A stretch of DNA of 64,000 bases from Acinetobacter geminorum (lineage in GTDB: Bacteria; Pseudomonadota; Gammaproteobacteria; Pseudomonadales; Moraxellaceae): contig NZ_JABELE010000016.1 of the NCBI RefSeq assembly GCF_013009345.1, positions 1 to 64,000 of the forward strand. The letters are read 5' to 3'. This document shows, piece after piece, positions 42,550-51,468 of the stretch (the first letter of the stretch is position 1; the number at the start of each line of letters is the position of its first letter). Both the position numbers and the translations under genes were made by a program. Below the pieces are notes generated by a model, which searched no databases, was not told the DNA's origin, and was given only the letters and a program-made list of their open reading frames with translations.

Positions 42550-44097
42550 TTATGCAGATAGTGTAATCAGATTACGCCCTTGCATTTCGGCAGGAACAGG
42601 AATCTGCATTAAATTGAGAATTGTCGGTGCTACATCTGCAAGCACACCACCTTCTGCAATTGTTGCTTGTGTTGGGCCAACATAGATAAACGGCACAAGC
42701 TCGGTTGTATGTTGAGTATGCACTTGCCCACTTTCGTAGTCTTGCATTTGTTCAACGTTACCATGGTCAGCAGTAATGAGCATATGGCCTTTTTTTGCCA
42801 TAACTGCTTCATAGACACGACCTAAACAAGTATCAACCGCTTCAACTGCTTTAACCGCAGCATCAAACACACCCGTATGACCGACCATATCACCATTTGC
42901 GTAGTTCACAACCAATAAGTCGTATTCACCTGAATTAATTGCTTTAACCAACTCATCAGTGACTTCATAAGCACTCATTTCTGGCTTAAGGTCATATGTC
43001 GCAACGTTTGGAGATGGAATTAAAATACGCTTTTCACCCGGATATTCATCTTCACGACCACCACTAAAGAAGAATGTTACATGCGCATACTTTTCAGTTT
43101 CAGCAATACGTAACTGGGTTTTACCTAAAGAAGATAAATACTCACCCAATGAGTTTTTGAGGGCTTCTGGCATATATGCAACTGGTGCGTCAATGCTTGC
43201 CTGATAACGCGTTAACATCACAAACTTAGAAAGATTCGGTACAACTTTACGTTCAAAACCAGCAAAGTCTTTCTCTACAAATGCGCGAGTAATTTCACGA
43301 GCTCGGTCAGCACGGAAATTCATAAATACAACGCTATCACCATCTTGAACTTTAGCGATATCACCAATACGAGTCGCTTTTACAAACTCATCATTTTCAT
43401 TGGCTGCATAAGCTAACTCCAACCCTTCAACTGCTGTTTGCGCAGTACGCAGTGCCTCGCCTTCAGTTAACAAGCGATAAGCTTGCTCAACGCGATCCCA
43501 ACGGTTGTCACGGTCCATTGCAAAGTAGCGACCAATCATGGTTGCGATACGGCCTTGACCCGGATATTGAGCAAATAATGCATCTAATTTTTCTAAAGAT
43601 GGTTGAGCACTGCGTGGAGGTGTATCACGACCATCAAGGAAAGCGTGTAAATAAACTTTTGCACCGCGTTTTAATGCAAGCTCACACATCGCCACAATAT
43701 GATCTTCATGTGAATGGACGCCACCTTCTGAAAGTAGCCCCATAATATGGACAGCACCACCAGCAGCTTTGGCTTTTTCAACAGCGTCGATCAACACTTC
43801 ATGTTTGAAAAAGTCACCAGTACGGATATCTTTAGTAATACGGGTAAAGTCTTGATATAGCACACGGCCAGCGCCAAGATTCATATGGCCGACTTCAGAG
43901 TTCCCCATTTGTCCATCAGGTAATCCAACATCTTCACCTGAACCAGAAATTAGACTATTTGGATGCTTGGCTTTCATTGCCGCCAAATTTGGTGTTTTTG
44001 CTGCAAGAAAAGCATTATCTTCAATCGCTTCACGGTGTCCAACACCATCCATAATGACCAGAACGTGAGGGATCTTGCCAGCAGTTGCATCCGTCAT
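42550..44097 (-). CDS. gpmI: Phosphoglycerate mutase, cofactor-independent
   Basis: GpmI interconverts 3- and 2-phosphoglycerate using manganese and a phosphoserine intermediate. The nucleophile is Ser67 in QMGNSEVGHMN. Metal ligands appear in VIMDGVG (Asp17) and in the C-terminal DLLVVNYANGDMVGHTG and ITADHGN. The 515-residue length is standard. I start at the ATG at 44097 (MTDATAGK); a TTG two codons earlier is also open. The protease gene follows closely, so the two may form one transcript. Confidence 0.97.
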   Translation of the reverse strand: MTDATAGKIPHVLVIMDGVGHREAIEDNAFLAAKTPNLAAMKAKHPNSLISGSGEDVGLPDGQMGNSEVGHMNLGAGRVLYQDFTRITKDIRTGDFFKHEVLIDAVEKAKAAGGAVHIMGLLSEGGVHSHEDHIVAMCELALKRGAKVYLHAFLDGRDTPPRSAQPSLEKLDALFAQYPGQGRIATMIGRYFAMDRDNRWDRVEQAYRLLTEGEALRTAQTAVEGLELAYAANENDEFVKATRIGDIAKVQDGDSVVFMNFRADRAREITRAFVEKDFAGFERKVVPNLSKFVMLTRYQASIDAPVAYMPEALKNSLGEYLSSLGKTQLRIAETEKYAHVTFFFSGGREDEYPGEKRILIPSPNVATYDLKPEMSAYEVTDELVKAINSGEYDLLVVNYANGDMVGHTGVFDAAVKAVEAVDTCLGRVYEAVMAKKGHMLITADHGNVEQMQDYESGQVHTQHTTELVPFIYVGPTQATIAEGGVLADVAPTILNLMQIPVPAEMQGRNLITLSA

Positions 44098-44223
44098 AAT
44101 CAATTTCTCTTTTGTCTACAATTTCGTCACAATATCTTACCGAATTTTCGGTCAAGACTCTATTTATTCCTATGGCTTTCACCAATATCTGCGATTGATG
44201 AAAACCATAAATATCAATTATTA

Positions 44224-45294
44224 CTAGCGAGCGCGGTAAAGCAAATAACTACCAGCGCCAAACATTAGCAAGATAGGTACGAGTACAAACCATGCTGGAG
44301 ATGGAGAATAAACCAAGCTCGCATAGCCCAAGAAATCCTGCAAATAATAGAAACTCAAACCAATGAACAATGCGATCACCAAACGGAAGCCCATCGATTG
44401 TTGGCGTAACGGTCCAAAAATAAAAGAACACGCCACTAGAACTAATGCAATGAGTGAAAATGGCGAAGCAACTTTTTGCCAGAAAGCCAATTGATACGTC
44501 TTTGGTACCTGACTATATTCATCCATATAACGCATAAAGCTAATCAGTTGGCTTGGTGATAAATCTTCAGGATCTAAAGTCACCATATGCACATATTTAG
44601 GCTGTAATGCTAAAGCAAGCGATTGTTCTTCATGATCAGTTTTGATGGCATTTCCTGCCGCCAAAATGTCCATTTGTTCAGCCTTTTTCAAAGCCCATTG
44701 ACCATTTTTAATAAACTGTCCTTGCTGAGCATTAATTAATGATTGCAAGTAATAGTTTTGGTCAAAATCGACCACTTGAATGTCTCTTAAATTGCCTTGA
44801 GAGTTAGCGTAGTCGATATAGATAAATCGCTGCCCTTCACGTGACCAATAGCCTTTAACTTCACCTAAAGCAGCTACAGAACGATGGCTTTTAACACTTT
44901 GGGCTTTTTCATTCGTGTAAGGAATAACCCATTCACTTAAAGCAAACGACAAAATAATAAGCAGTAAAGCTGAGCGCATAACCCAACCAACAATACGCCA
45001 TAAGCTAACACCGACTGAACGCATAACAATGAGTTCACTACTCGTTGCCAATGAGCCCAGTCCAATCACAGCACCAATCAAGGCAGAGATAGGTAAAATT
45101 TCATAGAGATAGCGAGGAGCTCCCCACAAGACATAGACGAGAGCTTGCCATGCGTTATAGTCTGGTTTGAGCTCACCCAACTCACCAAGATATGTAAATA
45201 AGACCTGAAGAATGGACAAAACAACTGTGGTGCCAAACATCGCAAGCGCAGTGGTTTTCGTCACATATTTGGCGACTATTCGACGTGCTAACAT
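44224..45294 (-). CDS. lptG: LPS export system permease LptG
   Basis: LptG and LptF form the transmembrane part of the LptB2FG transporter, which extracts lipopolysaccharide (lipooligosaccharide in Acinetobacter) from the inner membrane. The 356-residue protein has six membrane helices, three on each side of a periplasmic beta-jellyroll of about 170 residues, with MRSVGVSLWRIVGWVMRSAL after the third. The start overlaps the end of lptF by one base. The ATPase gene lptB is not in the window. Confidence 0.94.
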   Translation of the reverse strand: MLARRIVAKYVTKTTALAMFGTTVVLSILQVLFTYLGELGELKPDYNAWQALVYVLWGAPRYLYEILPISALIGAVIGLGSLATSSELIVMRSVGVSLWRIVGWVMRSALLLIILSFALSEWVIPYTNEKAQSVKSHRSVAALGEVKGYWSREGQRFIYIDYANSQGNLRDIQVVDFDQNYYLQSLINAQQGQFIKNGQWALKKAEQMDILAAGNAIKTDHEEQSLALALQPKYVHMVTLDPEDLSPSQLISFMRYMDEYSQVPKTYQLAFWQKVASPFSLIALVLVACSFIFGPLRQQSMGFRLVIALFIGLSFYYLQDFLGYASLVYSPSPAWFVLVPILLMFGAGSYLLYRAR

Positions 45295-46394
45295 TATAAT
45301 TTCACTCGCTTGATCTGTTTCTTGATTTTTGGTCCTAACTTCTGCTTACGTGAGAATAAGGCGGCAGCAACGCCATACACAACTAACACAGCAGGATAAG
45401 CCCAAATATCGAGTTCTTCTTTACTAATACGAGTCTTGATTGCAATCATTAATACGATCAGACTGGAAAAAATAAAAATCGCCGGAATAAGACGGTAATA
45501 ACGGCCTTGTCGTGGGCTCACTTCAGACAATGCCACTGATAGCATTAACGCAATAACAATGGTGAATGGCCCAAATAAACGCCATCCCAACTCACTTCTA
45601 ATAACTGGATCATTCGTTTTTGAAAAGAGTTTTGTTGTTGATAGTGCTTCTACATCGCCACTCTCAAATTTAAGATCTTTGTCATTTTCTAAACGTAGAC
45701 GATAAGACTGGAACTCGGCTTGTGTATATTTTGGTTGTCCCGGGAATATTTCATAACGACGACCTTGTACCAGATCAACAACATTGGCAGTGTCATTTGC
45801 AACTTCTACACGAGTCGCTTCTTTTGCCAAAATCATAACATCTGGCTTATCTTCTTTAGCAGCGCGCTGATAAAAGAAAATATCCTTCAAATTCTTTCGG
45901 TCTTCCGACAATGACCCCGCATAGATCGTATATGGCCCAGAAGAAATAAACTCTCTTGGTCGAACCAAATCGAAACCTGTCCGAACAGCTTGTGTGGTTG
46001 TCAGTTTTTCAAACTCACGTAGTCCCCACGGCGTCATCCACAGCATAAGTACCGACTGAAATACCATATAAACCAGTGTCATTGGAATGAGTAATCGTGC
46101 TAATTGATGACGGCTTACACCACTACCATTCAATACAGCCATTTCATGGTCAACATATAAACGACCAAACACCAACATTAAACCAATGAAAAAACCCAAT
46201 GGTAAAATGAGTGTTAGAAATTCAGGTAAACGATATCCAATGATGCTAAACAAGATACTGGCATCTAAACGCCCCTGCGCCGCCACACCAAAGTATTTGA
46301 TCAGACGACCACCCATCATGATTAGGGTCAGTAAAGAAATGACCACCAATGAGGTAGAGACAACTTGCTTGACGAGATAACGCCGAATAATCAA
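45294..46394 (-). CDS. lptF: LPS export system permease LptF
   Basis: LptF is the partner permease of LptG. Three N-terminal helices, a periplasmic domain (about 130-265) and three C-terminal helices are visible in 366 residues, with GLMLVFGRLYVDHEMAVLNG in the coupling region. It is the first gene of lptF-lptG and diverges from pepA, as in E. coli and other gammaproteobacteria. A basic tail (QKLGPKIKKQIKRVKL) closes the protein on the cytoplasmic side. Confidence 0.94.
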   Translation of the reverse strand: MIIRRYLVKQVVSTSLVVISLLTLIMMGGRLIKYFGVAAQGRLDASILFSIIGYRLPEFLTLILPLGFFIGLMLVFGRLYVDHEMAVLNGSGVSRHQLARLLIPMTLVYMVFQSVLMLWMTPWGLREFEKLTTTQAVRTGFDLVRPREFISSGPYTIYAGSLSEDRKNLKDIFFYQRAAKEDKPDVMILAKEATRVEVANDTANVVDLVQGRRYEIFPGQPKYTQAEFQSYRLRLENDKDLKFESGDVEALSTTKLFSKTNDPVIRSELGWRLFGPFTIVIALMLSVALSEVSPRQGRYYRLIPAIFIFSSLIVLMIAIKTRISKEELDIWAYPAVLVVYGVAAALFSRKQKLGPKIKKQIKRVKL

Positions 46395-46537
46395 AGTAAT
46401 ACTTCCAAAAGGCTAATCGGGACGTGTGCTAGTTTACCCGAATGTTAAAAATATAAAACCGCACATTGCAACGCTATGCTTGAAAGTGTTTCAATGTTTT
46501 AATCCATCATAACTTTCTATAGGCAATCACGGCAGCC

Positions 46538-47986
46538 ATGAAATTTACAACTTATACAACTTTTCCCGAACAGACATCTAATGAATCTTTGTGGGTTTTA
46601 GTTGATTCAGAACAGCTACAAAGCAACATCAACACATATCAAATCAATAACCTAGAAAGCGTTCTTACTGCCACCCAATTCAAAGGCAACTTCAATGAAA
46701 CTCTGCCTTTATTCGGTCAGGTTTCAAATCAACCTCATAGCCAATTACTTGGCTTAGGAAAAACAGCCGAACTTCAGGCGGTTAAGCTCGCTAAACTTGC
46801 CCAAACCATTATCAAATCGACACAAAATAAATTTAAGCATATCGCAATTGATATTGCTGCGTTACCTGTCGAATACCATTATTTATTCGCTTTAAGCTTA
46901 ACTCAAGCAGCTTATGGTTATGATGAGTTTAAATCGAAAAAAAATGAATTTATGTTACAACAGGTTGATTTAATTAGTTCAACGACGAGCCTTGATGAAA
47001 AACAACTGGCTTTAGTGCATGCCGTACAGTCTGGTCAATCGTATGCACGTGACCTTGGAAATCGTCCGGGTAACATTTGCTTCCCTGAATATTTGGCAGA
47101 ACAAGCATTAGCTTTAGCCGCAGAATTCCCTGATTTACTCAAAGTGACTGTCTTAAATGAACAGCAAATGGCTGATTTAGGCATGTATGCTTTTCTTGCA
47201 GTCAGCAAAGGATCTGAACGTCCGGGTCGTATCGTAACACTTGAATACCAAGCTGGAATCGATGAAGCACCTGTTGTACTTGTCGGTAAAGGCGTTACTT
47301 TTGATACAGGCGGTATTTCTTTAAAACCAGGCCTAGGCATGGATGAAATGAAGTTCGATATGTGCGGTGCAGCCTCTGTATTAGGTACTATTCGTGCGCT
47401 ATGTGAAGCGAAACTCCCTATTCATGTCGTTGGAGCAATTGCAGCTGCAGAAAACATGCCTTCAGGTAAAGCAACTCGCCCAGGTGATATTGTGACAACC
47501 ATGAGCGGACAAACTGTTGAAATTTTAAACACGGATGCTGAAGGTCGTCTTGTACTGTGTGACACATTGACCTATATCAAACGCTTCAATCCAGCTGTCG
47601 TGGTTGATATCGCAACATTAACAGGTGCATGTGTAGTCGCTTTAGGTAAAGTACTGAGTGGTTTGTTCTCACCAGATGATGCTTTAGCAGCTGAACTCCA
47701 ACAAGCGGGTGAGCAATCATTTGACCGTGTATGGCGTATGCCAGTCATTGAAGATTATCAAGAATTACTTGATTCACCATTTGCGGATATTGCAAACATC
47801 GGCGGTCCATACGGCGGTGCAATTACGGCAGCTTGTTTCCTTGAGCGCTTTACACGTGAGTATCGTTGGGCTCATTTAGATGTAGCAGGAACAGCATGGT
47901 TATCTGGTCCAGCTAAAGGTGCAACAGGCCGTCCAGTGCCATTACTCATGCAATTTTTAGCGAATCGTGTAAATACGAATGGCTAA
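46538..47986 (+). CDS. pepA: Leucyl aminopeptidase (M17)
   Basis: PepA removes N-terminal residues from peptides with two metal ions; in E. coli it also aids Xer recombination at plasmid sites. The family signature NTDAEGRLVL starts near residue 331, and the metal ligands lie in VGKGVTFDTGGISLKP and around it. A divergent N-terminal domain covers about 1-160. The length is 482. The stop overlaps the start of holC by 8 bp. It is divergent from lptF, a conserved layout. Confidence 0.95.
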   Translation: MKFTTYTTFPEQTSNESLWVLVDSEQLQSNINTYQINNLESVLTATQFKGNFNETLPLFGQVSNQPHSQLLGLGKTAELQAVKLAKLAQTIIKSTQNKFKHIAIDIAALPVEYHYLFALSLTQAAYGYDEFKSKKNEFMLQQVDLISSTTSLDEKQLALVHAVQSGQSYARDLGNRPGNICFPEYLAEQALALAAEFPDLLKVTVLNEQQMADLGMYAFLAVSKGSERPGRIVTLEYQAGIDEAPVVLVGKGVTFDTGGISLKPGLGMDEMKFDMCGAASVLGTIRALCEAKLPIHVVGAIAAAENMPSGKATRPGDIVTTMSGQTVEILNTDAEGRLVLCDTLTYIKRFNPAVVVDIATLTGACVVALGKVLSGLFSPDDALAAELQQAGEQSFDRVWRMPVIEDYQELLDSPFADIANIGGPYGGAITAACFLERFTREYRWAHLDVAGTAWLSGPAKGATGRPVPLLMQFLANRVNTNG

Positions 47987-48386
47987 AATTAGTTTTTATC
48001 TGTTTGAAACCAGTGAAGAACGGCAAGTCGATAGTGCTTGCCGTTTATGCCGAAAGATTTTACAGAAGCATCCTAAAATCTGGTGGTATTGCCCAGATGT
48101 GCAGCTACAACAAACTCTTGATGAAAGATTATGGGATTTCGACCCTGTCAGCTTCATTGCACATGGAGTTGATCAAGCTGAGGCTGCTGTATGTATTTCG
48201 GCTAAACAACCGCTTGAACAAGGCCTGTTAGTATTTAATTTTAACAATCATGCACTTGAACAAGTTGATCATTTTAGCCACATTATAGAAATTGTTGAAA
48301 ATAATGAAACAGCCAAGCAAATTGGTCGAGAAAAATTTAAAATGTATCGCCGTTTGGGTATAGAACCGCGGACCTTTAAATTATAA
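47979..48386 (+). CDS. holC: DNA polymerase III chi subunit
   Basis: HolC (chi) links the clamp loader to single-strand DNA-binding protein. The 135-residue protein starts with MAKISFYLFETSEERQVDSA and has the conserved VWWYCPDVQLQQTLDERLWDF-type core and a C-terminal GREKFKMYRRLG. The start overlaps pepA, so translation is coupled. In E. coli pepA-holC is followed by valS; here a different gene follows. Confidence 0.9.
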   Translation: MAKISFYLFETSEERQVDSACRLCRKILQKHPKIWWYCPDVQLQQTLDERLWDFDPVSFIAHGVDQAEAAVCISAKQPLEQGLLVFNFNNHALEQVDHFSHIIEIVENNETAKQIGREKFKMYRRLGIEPRTFKL

Positions 48387-48427
48387 CGCGATAAAATGTT
48401 GAAACTGTTGAGTAAAGGAGAACTGTG

Positions 48428-49063
48428 GTGGCATTAAATGTCGGGCAAGATTTTAAAAAAAGATGGTTAAATGCGCCTGAAGCTGTCCGTCATGCTTATC
48501 AACAGGATCTGGCACGTATTTGTGACTTATTAGAACCCCAAACTCCTATTCAGCTTTGGGTTTTAAATGACGAAAAAGCGCAGTTAGAATCACAGCAAAA
48601 AATTGAACAAGCTTATGCGGACCTTAAGGCAGAGCTTATTGAGCAAGCACGTATCCGTCGTCAGCTCGCTTTAGAAAAAGCGCTTGCTGACAAACGTGCA
48701 TCAGAAGCTGCTTATGCTGCGGCATTGCAAGCGGACGAAATTCGCAAGTTTAATGAACAGACTGAAACATTACAGGCATTACGTAGCCATTTAGAACAAG
48801 AAGTTGCAGAACAAACTGCACGTTATCAGAAAAATCCAGAAACACCAGCAGTCAATTACTCTGCTGGCGTAAAACTTAGTATTACCGATGATCAAATCTT
48901 ATCTGAGCTTGAAAGTTTACGCATTCGTTTAGAACTTGAAGCTGAGAACTTAATTGAAGAGTCTGTAACGGCTTTCCGAGCCAAACTACATGTGGCAGCT
49001 CAAGAAGAAATTGAATACATTTTAAAGAATTCTAAGTTTTCTGATGAAAAAATAGAAAAGTAA
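48428..49063 (+). CDS. Coiled-coil protein of unknown function
   Basis: I do not recognise this protein. It is 211 residues, highly charged and Glu/Ala/Gln-rich. A long coiled-coil (about 45-125) contains repeated ALEKALADKRASEAAYAAAL-type heptads, and a second helical stretch lies at about 155-205. There is no signal peptide or membrane helix, so it should be cytoplasmic. AAGGAG lies 7 nt before the GTG at 48428; the GTG at 48425 also is open and only 4 nt from it. It starts 41 bp after holC and may be cotranscribed. Confidence 0.75.
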   Translation: MALNVGQDFKKRWLNAPEAVRHAYQQDLARICDLLEPQTPIQLWVLNDEKAQLESQQKIEQAYADLKAELIEQARIRRQLALEKALADKRASEAAYAAALQADEIRKFNEQTETLQALRSHLEQEVAEQTARYQKNPETPAVNYSAGVKLSITDDQILSELESLRIRLELEAENLIEESVTAFRAKLHVAAQEEIEYILKNSKFSDEKIEK

Positions 49064-49080
49064 AGTTTTAAAAACTTCTT

Positions 49081-49125
49081 CTGTCATAAAACTGACACCT
49101 ATATGTCACAAAATAGACACAAATA
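49081..49125 (+). promoter_or_regulatory. Tandem Pho box upstream of the 72-residue gene
   Basis: Four 11-bp direct repeats lie end to end: TGTCATAAAAC (49082), TGACACCTATA (49093), TGTCACAAAAT (49104) and AGACACAAATA (49115). The first 18 bases, CTGTCATAAAACTGACAC, are almost the E. coli PhoB consensus (CTGTCATAAAACTGTCAC). Two dimer sites are thus in phase, about 70 bp before the next start codon. PhoB~P would be expected to activate the gene when phosphate is short. Confidence 0.7.
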
Positions 49126-49194
49126 TTATTCTTGTAGATCAATTGATTATGAGAATAGAAAGTAGTGATTTAAGATAATTAATGAGGGTAAGAA

Positions 49195-49413
49195 ATGGAC
49201 ATTCCGCATCAGATTTCAAAGCAACTTGAGCAGCTTAATCAGGGTGAACAATGGACATTTTCAGCACAAGAACTTTATATGAGTCATAACGACTTTAATT
49301 CACTTTCAATCTTGCTGACACGAGCATCGGAAAAAGGTGAATTTTCAATTACACGCACTCAGCATAATAAACCATGGGTTGGCACGCATTCGGTTACTCT
49401 CACCAAGCATTAA
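49195..49413 (+). CDS. Small protein of unknown function, possibly Pho-regulated
   Basis: I do not recognise this 72-residue protein. It has no signal or membrane helix. It is polar, with a central SHNDFNSLSILLTRASEKGE segment that could be a helix and a basic C terminus (VTLTKH). The ATG has GAGGG 6 nt upstream, a strong ribosome site, and a terminator follows. The tandem Pho box 70 bp upstream suggests induction in phosphate shortage. It may be a small DNA- or RNA-binding protein, but nothing proves it. Confidence 0.75.
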   Translation: MDIPHQISKQLEQLNQGEQWTFSAQELYMSHNDFNSLSILLTRASEKGEFSITRTQHNKPWVGTHSVTLTKH

Positions 49414-49424
49414 TTTTTAAAAAT

Positions 49425-49453
49425 AAAAAACCGGAACATATGTCCGGTTTTTT
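49425..49453. terminator. Bidirectional terminator between the 72-residue gene and ribE
   Basis: AAAAAACCGGA and TCCGGTTTTTT form an 11-bp stem around ACATATG, with A and T tracts on both sides. It serves both converging genes. Confidence 0.9.
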
Positions 49454-49472
49454 ATTTTTGATGATCAGGATT

Positions 49473-50132
49473 TTATTTTAAAAAACCATTCTCAGCTAAA
49501 AAAGCCATACTAATATTTGACTCAGTTTTTTGTTCAGCTGCTTTATCACCGAGCAATAAACGCTCGATATAACGCGCCAACACATCGACTTCAAGGTTGA
49601 CCTTACTGCCTACTTGCCACGTTCCAATATTGGTACGTTCTGCGGTGTGCGGAATCAAATTCAAGCTTAAAATATTTCCACGTAAGTGGTTAATCGTTAA
49701 GCTAATTCCGTCAACGGTTACCGAACCTTTTTCCGCCAAATATTTAGCAAGTTCTGCCGGTGCTGTAACTTCATAATAGATTGAACGAGCATCTTCACGC
49801 ACTACGGTAATTTCACCTACGCCATCAACGTGACCACTTACAATATGCCCACCAAAGCGCGTTGTCGGTAACATTGCCTTTTCAACATTGACACGTTGCC
49901 CAACTTTCCAGTTACCCAAAGTCGTTCGATTTAAACTTTCACGAGAAACATCTGCTGCGTACCAGTTATCACCCCATTCAATGACTGTGAGGCAAATACC
50001 ATTGGTTGCAATTGAGTCACCCAAATGTACGTCTGACATATCCAGATCAGTCTGAATACGTAGACGCACATCACCACCTACACTTTGCAGGCTTTCTACT
50101 TTACCTAAACTTTCAATAATGCCTGTAAACAT
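49473..50132 (-). CDS. ribE: Riboflavin synthase alpha chain
   Basis: Riboflavin synthase dismutates two 6,7-dimethyl-8-ribityllumazines into riboflavin and a pyrimidine. The 219-residue protein has two tandem lumazine-binding repeats. The start is the invariant MFTGIIESLGKV, GHIVSGHVDGVG marks the end of repeat one, and VTVDGISLTIN opens the core of repeat two. It is the last gene of nrdR-ribD-methyltransferase-ribE. E. coli calls this gene ribC. Confidence 0.96.
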   Translation of the reverse strand: MFTGIIESLGKVESLQSVGGDVRLRIQTDLDMSDVHLGDSIATNGICLTVIEWGDNWYAADVSRESLNRTTLGNWKVGQRVNVEKAMLPTTRFGGHIVSGHVDGVGEITVVREDARSIYYEVTAPAELAKYLAEKGSVTVDGISLTINHLRGNILSLNLIPHTAERTNIGTWQVGSKVNLEVDVLARYIERLLLGDKAAEQKTESNISMAFLAENGFLK

Positions 50133-50175
50133 GGCTCAATCTCCAAATCTTTTTACACTGCTTAAATTGCAGCGC

Positions 50176-51468
50176 TTACCAAAGTGCGAGCTGTGTACTA
50201 TTACCTGAGGTATCTACACCACCTAGCTCGGCGAAGTGGTAAAGCTGGCCTAATAACTGACGCAATGGTGGCCCTGACTTGGCATGAGTATCAGTAATCA
50301 CAATAAACTCAAGCACGCGTGCACGTTCAGACTGTCGTTGTTTACTTACGCGATAACGCGGCACATCTTGTGTTAACAAGGTTACTTTGCCCCGCTCAAG
50401 ATTAGCCATAAGCAAATCTTTTGGCTCGATATTACCATCAGTTGAATAGCTGGTCAGAATATAGCGTGCATTGATCGTTGAAAGTAATTTCTCATACGCA
50501 TCTTTTGCATGTTTAGAAGAGTTATATGGACTTGGACGCTCTTTACGCCACGCTCTATCAATTCCACTCTTATAACCTTTGGTATCCGGTGAAGGTAAAT
50601 CCACCTGATCCCATAAAGTTAATGCATTTAAAACATGGTAATTACTACTATATGCGTGTTGGTTATATGGTGGATCGAGATAGGCAACATCGACTTCAAA
50701 ACCACTCATTTGATTTGCTAGATGCTGGGAGTCTACACACCACATTTCAGCAGCAGGTCGTTTACGATCACCAATCTCACAAAAACGGCTCGGTGTTAAC
50801 CAAAGTAATGACTCAATTCGTTCTAGCGCAGTTTGAGTACGTCCGCCCCACCCTTGGTGAAAACTTTTAAATACGCCACTCGTGTTACTGACAAAACTAG
50901 CTGAATAGAGCAATGGTGCAAGCAAAGCACTCATCTCTACATCATTAATTGCACCTTGTGCCTGCCATGTTGCAATCTGCTGGCGAATCGCATCGATACG
51001 CATACCATTACGGCGTTTAAAGAATAAACGATCACGAGTTGGATCGTATATATCATCATTACGCGGGCAAAGGTTATGCGTTACCCAACCTTTAACTTCA
51101 GGTAAGCGATTTAAATAGTCGATAGCCTTTTGATAACCGCCCAGTTCTTTAAAAGCAGGCGCATCAACACAGGCTAAAATTGCATGATTTAAAGCATGGC
51201 TATAAGGTTCCCAGTCATTCGCAATCACGCGGTAACCATTTTGACGTGCTAAACGAGACACGACGCCACTGCCAGCAAAGAAATCGGCAAAAATCGGTGG
51301 ATTCTTTTTCTTACTATTCAGTGTCCCTGTAATTTCAAGGGCTTCTAAAATTAGATGGAGCAATCGGCGCTTGTTACCCAAGTACGGCACAAGCTGATGG
51401 AAAAGATATTCGTCTGTTGTACGGGCTGCATGACGACGTTTGTGATAAACCGAAGGCTCTGAATTCAT
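50176..51468 (-). CDS. aamA: Orphan DNA adenine N6-methyltransferase, D12 class
   Basis: The SAM-binding motif is FADFFAGSG (about residue 67) and the catalytic motif is LDPPY (Asp265 to Tyr268), followed by NQHAYSSNYHVLN. It is 430 residues, alpha-type order, with a target-recognition region between about 120 and 250. No restriction enzyme gene is nearby, so it is probably an orphan, regulatory-type methylase. Its ATG overlaps the ribD stop (ATGA). Position and sequence match my memory of the A. baumannii methylase AamA (locus A1S_0222 in ATCC 17978), which has been shown to methylate adenine. The symbol rests on that recollection. Confidence 0.85.
   Translation of the reverse strand: MNSEPSVYHKRRHAARTTDEYLFHQLVPYLGNKRRLLHLILEALEITGTLNSKKKNPPIFADFFAGSGVVSRLARQNGYRVIANDWEPYSHALNHAILACVDAPAFKELGGYQKAIDYLNRLPEVKGWVTHNLCPRNDDIYDPTRDRLFFKRRNGMRIDAIRQQIATWQAQGAINDVEMSALLAPLLYSASFVSNTSGVFKSFHQGWGGRTQTALERIESLLWLTPSRFCEIGDRKRPAAEMWCVDSQHLANQMSGFEVDVAYLDPPYNQHAYSSNYHVLNALTLWDQVDLPSPDTKGYKSGIDRAWRKERPSPYNSSKHAKDAYEKLLSTINARYILTSYSTDGNIEPKDLLMANLERGKVTLLTQDVPRYRVSKQRQSERARVLEFIVITDTHAKSGPPLRQLLGQLYHFAELGGVDTSGNSTQLALW

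Noticed and set aside
50176..51468. Restriction-modification system
   Set aside because: Only the methylase is present, flanked by ribD and ribE, with no endonuclease-like gene.
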